From Siphonodentalium dalli (lineage: Eukaryota; Mollusca; Scaphopoda; Gadilida; Siphonodentaliidae), in NCBI GenBank assembly GCA_032622095.1, contig CP136066.1:197584816-197648815 (forward strand): a stretch of DNA of 64,000 nt. Direction: 5' to 3'. The notes beneath the pieces are model-generated. The model saw nothing but the letters and a program-made list of their open reading frames with translations. It had not been told where the DNA came from and made no database searches. The stretch's first letter is position 1. Each line of letters starts with the position of its first letter. Of the stretch, positions 23,096-34,823 are shown in pieces. The position numbers were made by a program, and so were the translations under genes.

Positions 23096-23250
23096 CTGAT
23101 GATTCAATTCGAGGGAATGCATGAGGCAGTTGGTTACACGCAGATTATCTCCGCGAACAGACAACAGTATGGACGAGTACATTCATGGATGCTTACCAAT
23201 TGGATCGAATCATACGATTTGCATGGAATGAATCGGAATAAGATGAGTAT
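23096..23250 (+). CDS. Candidate exon, possibly discoidin-like
   Basis: After CCTTATAG (acceptor) a frame runs through LMIQFEGMHEAVGYTQIISA, then NRQQYGRVHSWMLTNWIESY, then DLHGMN. The composition is protein-like. The order 'hydrophobic-Q-F, V-G-x-T-Q, W-I-x-S-Y-x-L, G' is reminiscent of an F5/8 type C (discoidin) domain core, but the spacing is only loosely right. The 3' border is unclear (candidate GTATAG near 23248); the open frame continues to 23305. Some coding potential is more secure than the family. Confidence 0.3.
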
Positions 23251-23305
23251 AGTAGTTGCTTGCATGTTTTTGTCAGTGCGACTTGGTGAAACACGTTTTA
23301 GATAG

Positions 23306-25858
23306 CGATATAGCAGAATAAGCTATGGGTTCAGTTATTGTGAGGTCAAAAGTAAACAGCTTTACTACACAACTACATATAGTCACTGATACATGTACAT
23401 ACATGTAAATTTATTCCAGGTGTTATATATACGTATGCGCCTATGTATGCGCGGAAGTATATACTTGGACAAGAACGCCAATAATGTTTGATAGTAATAA
23501 ATAATAAATTTAGAAAATTCCAACCAAGAGATTAATAATCAAGTTAAAAATGCGATATTTTGTGGTATGTTGATTATATCTGATTAGTCACTCAGTATGG
23601 TGTTCAGCTGTTTTGAATGTGCGCCAATCCAGTGAAGTGCATTTCCATTTTGCATGTAAACGTTTAAAAAAAAATAAAAAATAAAAAATAAAAAAAATAC
23701 AAATTAATGCTAATATTTTATGCGTTTTTGCTATGCATATTGCTGATTTTGGACCCATTTTGATGTGGGGGGGGAAATGAAGGGGGAATTAGCATGTTAA
23801 TATAATGACATGGTATCGTGTGATACATTTGTTTGCATGACATATTTACGGTGCATGAGCTAAATAAGCACGAGCATATATCGGGTGTATGTATAAGTGT
23901 AGGGAAAATGGAGGCTATGTGTCTTGACGAGACACGCCATACAAGAAGCAGTGTAGTTATATGCATGCGTATGCATGTGATATATGCCTGTTTGCGTGTG
24001 TATATATATATATGTGGTATATAACGTGCGAGAACCGTTTTATTCTCGGACAGAATTGACATCGTATAATTCAGTCAATATATCGAAAGCGCTATATCAA
24101 TTATATCATAAATCGAATTATTAACGATGATCGGCTGCAAGGAAAAGGCAACGGGATTAGATTTGTTGTTGTTTGTGGTATATATCATATATAAACATGT
24201 TTGTTTTGAGATCATACAAACCGTCTATAAGTCTGAAGTAATGACGTTGGGTGAGAACCCATGATAAGCTGGTTTTCCTGTTCATTTGTAGAACATGGGT
24301 AAATTTGAGATCGGAGCAAGCGCGTGGCGCAGCTATTGGTGTTAACGACATGTTTCTTGAACATGGTCTGACGATATGTATATTGTGAAACAATGTGTAC
24401 CTTGTGTGCGTACATATGCATCTAACAGAATAAGAAGTGTATATGCACGATTATATATGTCATGTATTTTTGAAAATAATGAGGTTGTATTGTTGGGGGT
24501 AATTGGGAATGTGTGTATACATTGTATATACATATCGGAATTTTGAGGAAGGTTGTTTGGTACATTGTGAATACAATTTGCTTTGCAGATACGATACGTC
24601 CGATAATTGATCATGGTGTATTTGGAACCAAATTATGGGGATCTATGTTGCGGTGGTGTATAACAAAAGCAAAACAACATAGACGAATGGGCAGCTACAA
24701 TTCGTGAATTCATCGATGGACATTCGAGTGGAAATAAGCTTAAAACGGAAAAGTAGCTATGGTTGGCGGTGGTATATATATGTGTATATACATTGTATAG
24801 ACTCAAAGATTATAACATTTGTTAGTAATGTTATTGAACTGTTTATATGACGGGCACGTCTATTTAATATGTATGAAGAAAATGTTATTTGATATTCCCC
24901 CATATATAGATGCTTGTAGATGTGAGCAGGGACTTTGTAATGTTAATTTTGTTAACGCATATAAAGGTGTTCGATTGTACCGATGGTTATGGTGTGTACA
25001 CGCATATACGGTGGAACACTATATATACACGAAATGTATATATGAGGGCGCGAGGCCACTGAAATAAATGATAATAGAGAACGAGGGCAATAGACCGCAT
25101 GATATATATCAACATTAAACGTTGTGCGTTTGTCTGAAGGACATGAGATATAACGACTATATTTTTACGCGGGCCCGATGGTGGAAAAAAAAAAAAAAAA
25201 AAAATAGTTTACGTTTATGCTTTACGAAGACGCACTGTTTGTTATACGATTAAATGGTGTGTGGGCGGAGACCCCCGATATAGTAACACTAAATTGTGTG
25301 TGCGAACGCCCGTATATATAGTGCGCGCGGGTAGAAACGGTTTTTGATATGGCGACGAAAATATATTATTGGGTGCGAAGCTGAAGGATGCTATGATATG
25401 GATGTGTTGTTGACATAAACGCTTAAATATATAATGCGTGGCCGTGAGTGCCTATAATTGCGTGCGACATGACATATGGTCGTCAGCTTGATATATGCAA
25501 AACTAATGTGCGGCCGTTGATCAGGTCGAAAACATGTCAGTGATTTTGTGGTATGTACAATAGGTCGTGGTAATATGGATTTAGCACGGATTTTCGTTAT
25601 AAGAACTTGAATCGCGTTTTGGTACGAGAGCGATATGCTCTGATAGTAATGTAACGCTTTAATGCGAAGGCGATATGCCATTATTAGAGCCTACGATTGT
25701 GTATTGATGTTAAAACCGATATACATGTTGTTATTTTGGTGTTTGAGCACTTGAATATAGCGCTTTTGTGCATAGGTGTTAGACCTTGTTAACATGGTTT
25801 TAACAATATGGGTTTTATAAAGCCATGGTATAGAATTTTGATATGATGGCATGTGGTC
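23306..25858. other. No gene recognised; TA/GT-rich sequence
   Basis: Dense in ATATAT and GTGTAT words; an A run of about 23 at 25182-25203. The minus-strand frames of 69-114 codons here are rich in His/Ile/Thr/Tyr, as expected from composition. The stretch at 25615-25690 resembles 26052-26125, an early trace of the downstream duplication. Confidence 0.5.
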
Positions 25859-26110
25859 CATGATAACTTAACCAAATGTTTAAACATCGAATATTTTGTT
25901 TGGCATGTTTAATGGCGCTTTTGTGTGCGTTTTAGAGGCCCATGTGGAATTTCCAAGATGATCGGCATTTGGAAGCGCGTCGGTGCGAGGGTTTGAGGCC
26001 CATGATGATAATCAAGATATACTAGTGCTCGGCATTTAGAACAGGCATCGAGTTTTGGTACGCGAGTGATATGCTTTAGTAGTAATGTAACGCTCTAGTG
26101 CGAAGGCGTC
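25859..26110 (+). repeat. Duplicated host segment, empty-site copy
   Basis: Starts CATGATAACTTAACC, contains GATATGCTTTAGTAGTAATG, and ends CGAAGGCGTC. It matches 27293-27508 joined to 32068-32100, so it preserves the pre-insertion target of the LINE. Confidence 0.9.
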
Positions 26111-26572
26111 ATGCCATTATTATAGCATGTTGTTATTTTGGTGCGCGTCGGTGCGAGGGTCTGAGGCCCATGATAATAATCAGGATACTATGCATTTGGA
26201 AGCATGTCGACGAGAGGGCGTGAGGCCCATAATAATTCTCAAAATGCTCGGTATTTTGAACCACGTCTGTGTGAGGGTTTGAGGCTCATGATAATACTCA
26301 AGAAGCTCGGCATTTGGAAGCATGCCGGTGCGAGGGCGTGAGGCCCATGATAATTTTCAAAATGTTCGGCATTTTGAAGCACGTTTGTGTGAGGGTTTGA
26401 GGCCCATGATAATACTCAAGAAGCTCGGCATTTGGAAGCATGCCGATGCGAGGGCGTGAGGCCCATGATAATTTCCAAGATGCTCGGCATTTGGAAGCAC
26501 GTATGTGTGAGGGTTTTGAGGCCCATGATAATACTCAAGATGCTCGGCATTTGGAAGCATGCCGGAGCAAGG
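25940..26572 (+). repeat. 59-bp tandem array with 118-bp higher-order period
   Basis: Units contain CTCGGCATTTGGAAGCA, a variable centre, then GAGGCCCATGATAAT. Two unit types alternate: type A with GCCGGTGCGAGGGCGTG and type B with CGT(A/T)TGTGTGAGGGTTT. Recurrence at about 26308, 26367, 26426, 26485 and 26544 gives 59 and 118 bp. Confidence 0.85.
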
Positions 26573-26754
26573 GCGTTTGGTGCAAAGCACATTAGCCGAA
26601 AACTTTTGTATTCACTGTTCATGGTAATAATGAGTGAGCGATCAATTATTGCTTCGTGCATGAACAATGAAAATAGGTCACGCTATTATAGAGCGTGTGG
26701 TGTCATTTCTAGCCGAATCGCCTTGTATGTCGGGTCAACTCCAAATTTTTTGTT
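26573..26754 (+). pseudogene. Duplicated fragment of the 20829-21083 exon
   Basis: Nearly identical to 20724-20905. One T is lost in the GTCATTTTCTAG stretch, shifting the frame before the stop, and the upstream membrane segment is absent. It is joined on the left to the 59-bp array. It is a non-functional copy of an exon end plus 3' flank. Confidence 0.7.
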
Positions 26755-27292
26755 TCAAACATTTCAGTAATGTTATGGATTGACTGTTCAATAACGTAAT
26801 GAGATGCGTATGTTGAAACTATATCTGATAAGCATATATTCTTATAACGCATGAAATCATGCATATTATAGAAAGTTGACGTTGAATGTTTGTTTTTTTG
26901 AATTATCATTAATAAAAGTTAATTGTAACTTTGAAATGTGCATATCGCACCTTATTCAGGAAGTAATAGTTTGATATGTAGTCATTTATATTAAACGCAT
27001 ATAAATGTGTCATCCGATCACGATCATAGTGTATATATTTGAACATGTTATATATGTTAATTTATATTTGTATTATATAGTGTGTACACAGGTTTGGGTT
27101 GCACAATTGATCAATTAGAATGAATTTCCGAACATTCGAGCTGCGTTAGTGATGTTGGTTTCGGAAAGCAGGTTTCCATCGTTTTTCCCCAAGAGGTTTT
27201 TCGTTGGTTTTTCCTGACCGCCAACGCAGACACAGTAGGATGTAATTAACCTGTATGTGAAGACGTGTCCGTCCCTTAACTTGTAAGCATGC
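26755..27292. other. No feature recognised
   Basis: AT-rich; no array or exon seen. Confidence 0.5.
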
Positions 27293-27508
27293 ATGATAGC
27301 TTAACCAAATGTTAAACATCGAATATTTTGTTTGGCATGTTTAATGGCGCTTTTGTGTGCGTTTTAGAGGCCCATGTGGAATTTCCAAGATGATCGGCAT
27401 TTGGAAGCGCGTCGGTGCGAGGGTTTGAGGCCCATGATGATAATCAAGATATACTAGTGCTCGGCATTTAGAACAAGCATCGAGTTTTGGTACGCGAGTG
27501 ATATGCTT
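27293..27508 (+). repeat. Duplicated host segment interrupted by the LINE
   Basis: Same sequence as 25859-26075 with about two changes and a one-base deletion in the T run. It stops at GATATGCTT, where the LINE begins. The remaining host portion resumes at 32068. Confidence 0.9.
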
Positions 27509-28381
27509 CTCAGTGGTATCGAAGAGATCGAACAGCATAAAAACAGTAATGTACCAACTAAAAGAGTTGTTAGCGAATTCTTCGTTCAAATGCTACATCT
27601 AGAGGAGGACATAGCGCTGGATAAAGCATACCGACTAGGAAAGTATGTGTATGGTAAAAATAGGCCGATTGTTGTTAAATTCGCAAATTATAGTGACAGA
27701 GAGAAAGTGAGGAAAAGCAGTGGCCAGCTGAAAAACACTAACTATTATGTAAATGAACAATATCCAAAGGTGGTTAATACATACAGGAAGGAAGTACTAT
27801 TGCCATTAGCAAAACAAGCCCGAGATCAAGGCTATGAAGCAAGAGTAGTGGCCGATAGGTTATATGTGGACAATAAACTGTTCAAGTCAGATACAGCACC
27901 ATCATACAGGTCCGTTCCCACACAAGATGAACCTCCACTGAGCCCTAACAGAGAACAACAAAATCAACAAAAACAACAACAACAACAAAAACAACAACAA
28001 CAACAACCGCCATCAAAAAAGCCAAAGGTTGGCAAACAAAAGAACAGCTCTGAAAAACACAATAATGTTGAGCCTGGATATTCATTCGTTCCACCGGATT
28101 ATGTACCAAGTGGACGTGGACGTGGTATTCCTAGAAATATATTCATTCGAGGAAGCAGAGGCACACCAAGAAGGGGTAGAGGAGGCACGAGAGGTGGTGG
28201 AAGACCAACTAAGGACCCTTCCGAACAATTTTCATTTGTAAATATGTTCCAAAATGTGACAAAACCCCAACACCCCAAACCAAAACCAAATCCCCCTCCC
28301 CCAAAAGCTAACACCAATGCAGATCAAAGTACAAATAAGCCCAATACTAGCACAAGTTCAGCCCAGGCAGCACACGGCTAG
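27503..28381 (+). CDS. LINE ORF1 protein, N-terminally truncated
   Basis: 292 codons to TAG at 28379-28381. The ATG at 27503 is host DNA (GATATGCTT, also present in the empty site), so the element itself supplies no start here. Residues about 4-135 resemble the RRM plus C-terminal domain of L1-type ORF1 proteins: FFVQMLHLEEDI, AYRLGKY, RPIVVKFANYSDREKVRK, then NEQYPKVV...YRKEVLLPLAKQAR and DRLYVDNKLF. Then come a Gln-rich run (about 150-172) and a GRGRG...RRGRGGTRGGGR RNA-binding tail (about 206-240), followed by a Pro/Lys-rich end. Its role in the family is RNA-binding chaperone of the retrotransposition particle. The upstream coiled-coil expected in such proteins is missing. Confidence 0.8.
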   Translation: MLLSGIEEIEQHKNSNVPTKRVVSEFFVQMLHLEEDIALDKAYRLGKYVYGKNRPIVVKFANYSDREKVRKSSGQLKNTNYYVNEQYPKVVNTYRKEVLLPLAKQARDQGYEARVVADRLYVDNKLFKSDTAPSYRSVPTQDEPPLSPNREQQNQQKQQQQQKQQQQQPPSKKPKVGKQKNSSEKHNNVEPGYSFVPPDYVPSGRGRGIPRNIFIRGSRGTPRRGRGGTRGGGRPTKDPSEQFSFVNMFQNVTKPQHPKPKPNPPPPKANTNADQSTNKPNTSTSSAQAAHG

Positions 28382-31300
28382 GACAGCCCGGGAGTTAACG
28401 AGTCTGACCTACATGCAAAACTATTATCGTTAAATGTATGTGGGCTTAGGTCAAAATTACAGGACCCAGAATTCATTGAGTACGTGAATGATTTTGACAT
28501 TATTTTACTTCAAGAAACCAAATTAGACGATACTGACCATATATATTTGGAGAATTTTCACGTAGTGGGCATCAGAAATCGAAAAAAGGTCTCCAGAATA
28601 AGATCCGGTGGTTTATTAATTGCCGTTAAAGATAAATACAAAGACCTTTTTTCGGTAGTTGATGACGACTGCGAGACAGTTCTTTGGTGCCTATTTCGTG
28701 GTTTGGACAACCAAACATACGCTTTAGGAAATGTTTACATGCCACCTGAAAATTCTAACTATTATAAAGAAAACATGTTTGATAACCTGACAATATCAGT
28801 TCTCGAAAAATACATAAAGTATGAACATGTTCTATTAGCAGGCGACTTCAATGCCAGAACTGGAACTTTAAACGATAGAACTCACATTGAAAACATTATT
28901 GAGAAATTCAAACCCAAACAACTTATTATTGATCGTGTAATAACAGATTCAAGGTCAAATAATTTTGGAGGTAAATTACTGAATCTATGTCAGCAGACAG
29001 ATTGTATAATACTGAATGGCCGCAAAGGTGAACACTCAGGGCATAGCACTTGTAGCGACATTAGCACAATTGATTACGTATTGTGTACGCCCAATCTGTT
29101 AGATTCAATAACTGACCTAGATATTGATTACTTTGATTGTATCCGCTCGGACAAGCACCACTCTGTTGTAGTAAGTTGTAAATTCCAGTGCAGGTCAAGG
29201 GGTCACGGTCACCGCGTTCCGCCCCGTGCACCCCAGACTAAACAGACTAAGACAAATACAACTCATACCACACTGAGACGACCCCGCGTTGTTGCGCAAC
29301 GGTTCACGAGCAGTCTCGAGTCGAAATCAGCTCAGATTTTACGCTTGACCAAACACCTATCCGAAATAGCAACAAACAATAGAGAAAACATAAAGACGAA
29401 TATGAATGCGATAACTACCGAATTGACGGATATTCTTCTTTCAGCAGCGTCGGCTAAGACAATACACGGGCGACATCATACGCAGAAAAAACGCGCAAGT
29501 CTACCTTGGTTCACACGTGATTGCGCGCGCTCGCGAACTATATACAGGAAAGACAGAAAACGATACAAAATTAACCCCTCCGCTTCCAATAAAATTGCGA
29601 TGATAAATAGTAGCCGGTTGTATAAACTAGCCTTACTCAGAAGCAGGACAACTTATAACGAGAATATAAGAACAAAGGCACATGCCCTGCGGGGCAAATC
29701 AAGTAAACACTTTTGGGATTTAATTAGAAAAATTGGACAAAAAAAGTCAGAGTGTAAACAGGGACCATCATCGGAAGACTTTAAGTCGCATTATGAGGCA
29801 GAGGAACGCTCTTTATCAGACTTAGCAAATGGAATACAAAATTCCCCGCGTGTACTCGCACTCAATCAAAATCCAGATAATATTGATGACACCTCTCTGA
29901 ATTCCCCGTTTACCCACCAAGAGATAGGGAATGTGATTCAGTCATTAAAGTTAAATAAAGCATGCGGTTACGACGAAATTAGTAATGCCCACATAAAATA
30001 CAGTTGGTCCCGAATGGGAGATTTTTACACGGATTACTTCAATTTGATTCTGAAATCTGGAGTAATTCCAAACGACTGGAACACAGGAGTAATTCGCCCG
30101 ATTGCTAAAAATAGAAATGACCCATTAGATGCAAATAATTACCGAAAGCTAACCCTTTTGAATTGCCTACCTAAGGTTTTTACCAGTATTTTATGCAAGC
30201 GAATTTCAAACTTCTTGGATATTAATAACTTGCAAACCGAATACCAAGCGGGTTTCCGTAAGGGTTACTGCACAACCGACCATATATTTAGCCTTTATGC
30301 ACTCATGGGGCTAGCCAAACAAACTGGGGACAATTTGTATTGTGCGTTCATAGACTTTACTAAGGCCTTCGACACTGTATGGAGACAAGGGCTATGGACC
30401 AAATTACAACACTACGGTATAACTGGAAAAGTCCTCAAAATAATACAAAATATGTATGAGAACCTGAAAATGTGTGTAAAATCAAATGACAGCTATTCTA
30501 GTTTCTTTCAGAACATAATTGGGGTAAAACAAGGGGACAGCCTTTCGCCGATATTATTTTCCCTATACCTCAATGATCTACACGACCACATGACTAATAA
30601 TGGATGCATAGGATTCGATATATCTAAATGTACACCGAGCAATATTGATACTGATAGTTACATGAAGCTGTTAATGTTAATATACGCAGATGATACGGTA
30701 TTAATTTCTAATACTATATCGGGTCTACAGCATTCTTTAGACGCATTTGCACGATACTGCGATTTATGGAAATTAAAAATCAACACCTCTAAAACTAAAA
30801 TTGTTATTTTCGGGAGAGCCAACAAGAAAAACAAAAATACGAGATATTGCATAAACGAAGACTACATTGAAACTGTAGATAATTATAAATATCTCGGCAC
30901 GATATTTGATAAATCAGGAAGATTCACATCAGATAGAAATTCTAGATGTCTAAGTGCAAAAAAAGCCATGTACGCCCTTGTGAATACATCTCGCAATAAT
31001 AAACTTTCTATTGAAACTACGTTAGAAATATATGAAAAATCTATTGTTCCAATAATGACATACGGAGCCGAAATCTGGGGCTATGAAAACTTACAATGCT
31101 TTAGAAAACTAGAGTTATGGTTCCTACGATTTATATTAAATATGAACAAAACAACGCCCACCACATTTGTTTATGGGGAAACAGGACTATACCCAATAGA
31201 CTTAAAAATTAAGCAGAAGCTGTTGTGTAACTGGGGCAGAATCATTTCCATGGAATGCACGAGAATACCCATATTACTCTATTACTTGTTGTTTAGTACT

Positions 31301-32067
31301 TCAACGACCGAATCGATCAGAAACCCCTGGCTCCGTTTCATCAGAAATAACCTGAATTCTATGGGCATGTCATATATCTGGACGACTCAGTCGGTCCACA
31401 GTGTGAAGATTTTCTCAGCGGCTGTGAAACAAAAGCTGACGGACTTACATGCACAACAATGGCATGGATCTATGACTAGTTCAAATAAATTTTCTTTTTA
31501 TAGGTGTATTAGAGAAGAGTTTACACGACCTAAATTCCTCTGTATTGACAACAACAATATTGTTATGCCATTAGTGAGGTTCAGGTCCAGAAACCACCGC
31601 CTGCCGGTGGAGACTGGTTCCTGGACAAACACACCATATAACGAGAGATTATGCTCGTTATGTGGAGAGGGAATCGGAGATGAATTCCATTTCATATTAG
31701 TATGCCCAAACTTGAAAGAGCTGAGATCAAGATATATAAAGAAATATTACTATAAAAGACCCAATACATTGAAGCTATATATACCGCTAACAAACGAACT
31801 CTTACTAATCTTGCTCTATTTATTAAGAAAGCCCAATCAATAACGAGGATCTCCTGAGGCACACCAAAACAACTACAAAAACCGACCCAAACCCACTGAT
31901 TACTGACCCACTGATTACTGACCACATATCCCATATGATATTGTCGTATATTTATTCATTGCACGCATGCACAATTCATAAATATTTTGAAATTTAACAC
32001 TGTATATGTTCCACTATATATGTCAAAACGACGCGACGAGTATATACCAATAAATTGAATTGAAAAA
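27509..32067 (+). mobile_element. APE-type LINE retrotransposon, 5'-truncated, ORF2 intact
   Basis: The ends are set by comparison with the empty site at 26070: host GATATGCTT is followed by element CTCAGTGG, and element TTGAATTGAAAAA by host TTAGTAG. Target duplication is one or two T at most. The 3' end has AATAAA (32049-32054), an ATTGAATTGA-type tail and a 15-bp direct duplication of CCCACTGATTACTGA just after ORF2. The element is 4.56 kb and starts inside the ORF1 RNA-binding domain, so the 5' UTR and N-terminal half of ORF1 are missing. The clade was not determined; it is an endonuclease-plus-RT LINE with a CCHC tail. The uninterrupted ORF2 suggests a recent insertion. Confidence 0.93.
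28382..31843 (+). CDS. LINE ORF2: AP endonuclease plus reverse transcriptase
   Basis: In the same frame as ORF1, directly after its TAG, 1153 codons stay open to TAA at 31841-31843. Recognisable sequence starts at SLNVCGLRSK (about 28424). No ATG precedes the endonuclease; the first alternative start is GTG at 28484. Numbering from that GTG, endonuclease motifs are LLQETK (8-13), GDFN (120-123), IDYV (196-199) and SDKHH (222-226). RT motifs are the catalytic Asp in FIDF (622-625) and YADD (734-737), with PLDANNYRKLTLL and GVKQGDSLSPILF between. A C-terminal CCHC-like knuckle is C1057, C1060, H1069, C1074. There are no frameshifts or internal stops, so it may still be functional. It nicks target DNA and reverse-transcribes the element RNA in the nucleus. 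Confidence 0.93.
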   Translation, partial: DSPGVNESDLHAKLLSLNVCGLRSKLQDPEFIEYVNDFDIILLQETKLDDTDHIYLENFHVVGIRNRKKVSRIRSGGLLIAVKDKYKDLFSVVDDDCETVLWCLFRGLDNQTYALGNVYMPPENSNYYKENMFDNLTISVLEKYIKYEHVLLAGDFNARTGTLNDRTHIENIIEKFKPKQLIIDRVITDSRSNNFGGKLLNLCQQTDCIILNGRKGEHSGHSTCSDISTIDYVLCTPNLLDSITDLDIDYFDCIRSDKHHSVVVSCKFQCRSRGHGHRVPPRAPQTKQTKTNTTHTTLRRPRVVAQRFTSSLESKSAQILRLTKHLSEIATNNRENIKTNMNAITTELTDILLSAASAKTIHGRHHTQKKRASLPWFTRDCARSRTIYRKDRKRYKINPSASNKIAMINSSRLYKLALLRSRTTYNENIRTKAHALRGKSSKHFWDLIRKIGQKKSECKQGPSSEDFKSHYEAEERSLSDLANGIQNSPRVLALNQNPDNIDDTSLNSPFTHQEIGNVIQSLKLNKACGYDEISNAHIKYSWSRMGDFYTDYFNLILKSGVIPNDWNTGVIRPIAKNRNDPLDANNYRKLTLLNCLPKVFTSILCKRISNFLDINNLQTEYQAGFRKGYCTTDHIFSLYALMGLAKQTGDNLYCAFIDFTKAFDTVWRQGLWTKLQHYGITGKVLKIIQNMYENLKMCVKSNDSYSSFFQNIIGVKQGDSLSPILFSLYLNDLHDHMTNNGCIGFDISKCTPSNIDTDSYMKLLMLIYADDTVLISNTISGLQHSLDAFARYCDLWKLKINTSKTKIVIFGRANKKNKNTRYCINEDYIETVDNYKYLGTIFDKSGRFTSDRNSRCLSAKKAMYALVNTSRNNKLSIETTLEIYEKSIVPIMTYGAEIWGYENLQCFRKLELWFLRFILNMNKTTPTTFVYGETGLYPIDLKIKQKLLCNWGRIISMECTRIPILLYYLLFSTSTTESIRNPWLRFIRNNLNSMGMSYIWTTQSVHSVKIFSAAVKQKLTDLHAQQWHGSMTSSNKFSFYRCIREEFTRPKFLCIDNNNIVMPLVRFRSRNHRLPVETGSWTNTPYNERLCSLCGEGIGDEFHFILVCPNLKELRSRYIKKYYYKRPNTLKLYIPLTNELLLILLYLLRKPNQ

Positions 32068-34823
32068 TTAGTAGTAATGTAACGCTCTAGTGCGAAGGCG
32101 TCACCATCATTTGTATCACACAGCCATCGCGAAAATCATTAAATCAATACGCATAAAACTATATCAAAAGCTCATAATTGCGAACGGACGCGTAAACGCT
32201 CTTTATACCAGACGACAATTTGCATTATTGTTAGCCTGACAGAAATTCCAAACGTTTCTATTTTAAAGTCGATGTCAGGCCACCAAAAGCTCCTACATGC
32301 GATAGTGGCTTGTTGAGCGATAACCAGTTGTTTACAGTATGACATGAACTAAATTACATGTACGTACATAGACTGAATATGAATGAGATCGAATGTTGGC
32401 GTATCACACCTGTTCAAGTACTCCTGCTAATATATATGATATGATGCTGTTGCTCCTGTTGAAATGCTATGAAAAACTGATGCCATTACGATAAAGTACC
32501 GTTATGTTTTCTGATGATTGCAATTTTTGCTGTGCTTGGCTAATCGGAGCGATTTCAGAAACAAAAAAAGAACACGGTGTGTGTATAAAATATTCAAGAA
32601 TATATCTATTTTTGAAAATACAATAATGCTTGCGCTGGTGTTTCTAAAACAACTATTTTGATTATAGTCGATTTTCAACAACTAATACAAACAGTACATT
32701 AAAAAAGTTTCGTAATAAATATGTTTTTGAATGTTTGTTATTATACGCATAATGACTTTTCCTGGATATGTTCAGATTATGAACACCGCGAAAAAGACAA
32801 ATTAAAAATATATATATTTGTTAACAGCATCGGGGGCGCGGGGCTAGAGGGTCTCCGTTGGGGGTGCCTACCATGAAACGTTCATCTGCACCCCATTGAA
32901 CCAGACAAACATTACATGTTCGCGAAATTATATATGCATTACTTGGGTTGGAATTTCCATCGTGTGTATCTCAAGCTTTCGAACTGTTGGAAATTTTCAA
33001 CCTGGCACCTCCCTCAGGCTTGCAATTTTCCAACAGAATGGTCATATTAGTCCAACATATTGATAGAATGTTGGAAAATATGGGACTGTCAATAACAACA
33101 ATTTTCCCTCTAAGCACTGCAGTAAAATTAAACTGTGAAAACAATTTCAACCTATTTTTGATGTGAAATTTCCAAGTGCTGATGTTATGTCAAGTATGAA
33201 CTTTCCAAATGTTGAAATAATTTATTACAGTTGTCGCACCGTCCCTGTCGTGGGAATCCGGATAGGGCACGGGTCCGGTCCTCATATATTGGACTGCATG
33301 TTTAATAATGACTGATAACATACTCACTTGTCTATAATATAGGCGGCGGGAGGGTGGTGTTTTCAACTTTGGGTCAACCTCTTCAATATTTTATGGCTAA
33401 CACATGAGTTGGAAATATCATACTAAATAATAAGTTGGATTTGTTCTCATGGTTTGATTTTAAAATCAAATTTAGTGTCAATATTTTCTTATAATATTTG
33501 CGGCCATATGGCAACTAGAGCAATAATCTATCGAACTGTTTCTACATATGGTTCGTATTTTCAGAAAGCATATGTCGAGTTAAAATTTTGTCACAGTTCC
33601 AATGTTTTGACAGAATTATGCTTCTTTTTACTTAGAACTCACAATTGTGGTGTTGTCCGGTTGATAACCTAAGCATTATTCAACATAATTCTTGATATTT
33701 GGTTATGGTTCACATTTGATAAGTCGCCGTGTAAGTCTAAATTGGCAACAGTCGGGTAATCTTTAACAGTCAATTAAGATCAAGTTGAAATCAAAGTTTG
33801 TTAGAAGATATTTTGCCAGAAGTTGACTTTTTGTTGGTTAACAAAGCCACCTGCTATTTACCAGAAACTAGAAATTAAAGACGAGAACCAAATGCGCAAT
33901 ATTTCGTAACTTTTCTAAGTGATATGAACATGCATACAACAAACGAATACACATATTGCGTAATACCTAAGTTTTTAGGTCAAAAGTGCACGCACAGTAG
34001 AGTCATCTGTGACGAATTGTATGAACATTTATCATGCAAATTTGCCAGCTCCGTGAGAGATCTCGTGCCTAATATAGTACGCCTGCACACAGACACATGC
34101 CCACTGGTAAATAGGTCTGGTATTTTGTGCATGCGTTTCGTCACATAAGGCTATAATAATATGGTGCCTGAATATGAACGAAAACATGCATATAAAATGC
34201 ATCTTTTCCAAAGGTGACGACATAATGATTCTTACGAGATAATGTCGGTAGCATTGTTACAGGTCAGATTATTTACATCTCACTAGCAATTGGTTCGCTG
34301 CATGCCGTGTCGAGATACATTTTATAAGCATTTCTGCGTGTGTTTTCTAGACAGTATAGCTTACTGTATCGAAATTTATATCAACAAAATAAACAAGTTT
34401 ATTACTTGATCCTACCCTTATTCCATTCAATAAACCAATCCTACAAATTGTGATATTAAACGTTCGTTTAATAACAGTAAATAGTTTCATGTGACCTTTG
34501 ATTTCCGGTTTGTCGTCTGTTTTACTTACATTCCGTACGCTACGTCTTAAAATACTATGGCTTCCAATTGTTTTCCCAACAGACTACAATGAATGAAAAA
34601 TTTGAAAAGTTCTGTCATTAAATATACGCCTTTAAATACGCTAAAGAGTCTTTGTTTATCAGGACCATTTATTTACGCGGGCAAACAACGCATAGTTATA
34701 CATGTACGTGAAACTTCATCGCATACCTTATATTAGCCGCTATTAGTTTCGCGTCCCATTTGCTGATTTAAGTATGTTTTGTCGAGGTTTTGGATCATGT
34801 AATAAATATAATGTACAACTCGT

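Noticed and set aside
33454-33672. 72-codon frame kept in both B copies (52991-53209)
   Set aside because: The copies are recent duplicates, the frame has no domain or signal peptide, and most changes alter residues.
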